Assembly: GCA_963576475.1 (NCBI GenBank)
Contig: OY754990.1
Coordinates: 2,445,256 to 2,509,255, forward strand
Direction of reading: 5' to 3'
DNA length: 64,000 nucleotides
Origin: Molanna angustata
Taxonomy: Eukaryota; Arthropoda; Insecta; Trichoptera; Molannidae
Text below: more model-generated notes on this DNA
What the model was told of the DNA's origin: nothing
The model's input: the letters and a program-made list of their open reading frames with translations, nothing else
Databases searched by the model: none
Position numbering within the stretch: position 1 is the first letter of the stretch
The DNA's letters: not shown here

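Noticed and set aside
62987..63609. ORFs of 181-211 residues on both strands made of YADLM/YKSAY-type repeats
   Set aside because: They come from a 15-bp minisatellite without stops; open in several frames and strands at once, which no gene would be.

Overview
The window is eukaryotic, AT-rich nuclear DNA, almost certainly from an insect and most likely a moth or butterfly. The protein segments closely match what I remember of lepidopteran ryanodine receptors, but I could not run a search. It holds the middle of one very large gene on the minus strand, the ryanodine receptor (RyR, the sarco/endoplasmic reticulum calcium release channel). I reconstruct 26 constitutive exons plus one pair of alternative exons, running from the right edge (upstream) to the left edge (downstream). 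Every exon has AG and GT borders, and the reading phases match across every junction. They give about 1,225 residues. By homology this runs from just before RyR repeats 3 and 4, through the bridging solenoid and the calmodulin-binding helix, into the core solenoid/RIH-associated region. The N-terminal half and the pore with the diamide insecticide sites lie outside the window. No other host gene was found.

The most interesting point is at 23724-25051. Two different exons encode the calmodulin-binding helix. Both enter in phase 0 and leave in phase 2, so each splices alone between exon 20 (26029-26256) and exon 22 (21984-22077). Including both, or skipping both, brings in a stop codon. This is the signature of a mutually exclusive pair. 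The proximal exon resembles the usual insect sequence. The distal one is divergent and keeps a tryptophan typical of the vertebrate calmodulin-binding helix.

The other ~94 percent is intron, filled with repeats. Retroelements: three tRNA-derived SINE families; fragments of RTE-like, CR1-like, RNase H-bearing, R2/R4-like (restriction-type endonuclease) and other LINEs. DNA transposons: a deleted mariner, a deleted Tigger/pogo, hAT-like MITEs with 8-bp target duplications, TTAA-flanked palindromic MITEs (piggyBac-like), PIF/Harbinger-like MITEs with 3-bp duplications, and a 3.6-kb TA-flanked element. Rolling-circle elements: six related ~1-kb Helentron/HINE-like copies, one inserted inside another with the empty site readable in sister copies. 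Many tandem arrays are present: a 137-bp satellite with a 685-bp higher-order pattern at 6328-8748; an 82-bp array at 36490-37370; and 15-bp arrays at 24040-24560 and 62985-63560.

Layout by region (right to left): 56-64 kb, exons 1-5 with foldback elements and a HINE copy; 49-56 kb, intron 5 with the 3.6-kb element; 37-49 kb, exons 6-14 with LINE, mariner and MITE insertions; 26-37 kb, exons 15-20; 22-25 kb, the alternative pair and exon 22; 15-16 kb, exons 23-24; 4-15 kb, an 11-kb intron with the satellite and the HINE cluster; 1-4 kb, exons 25-27.
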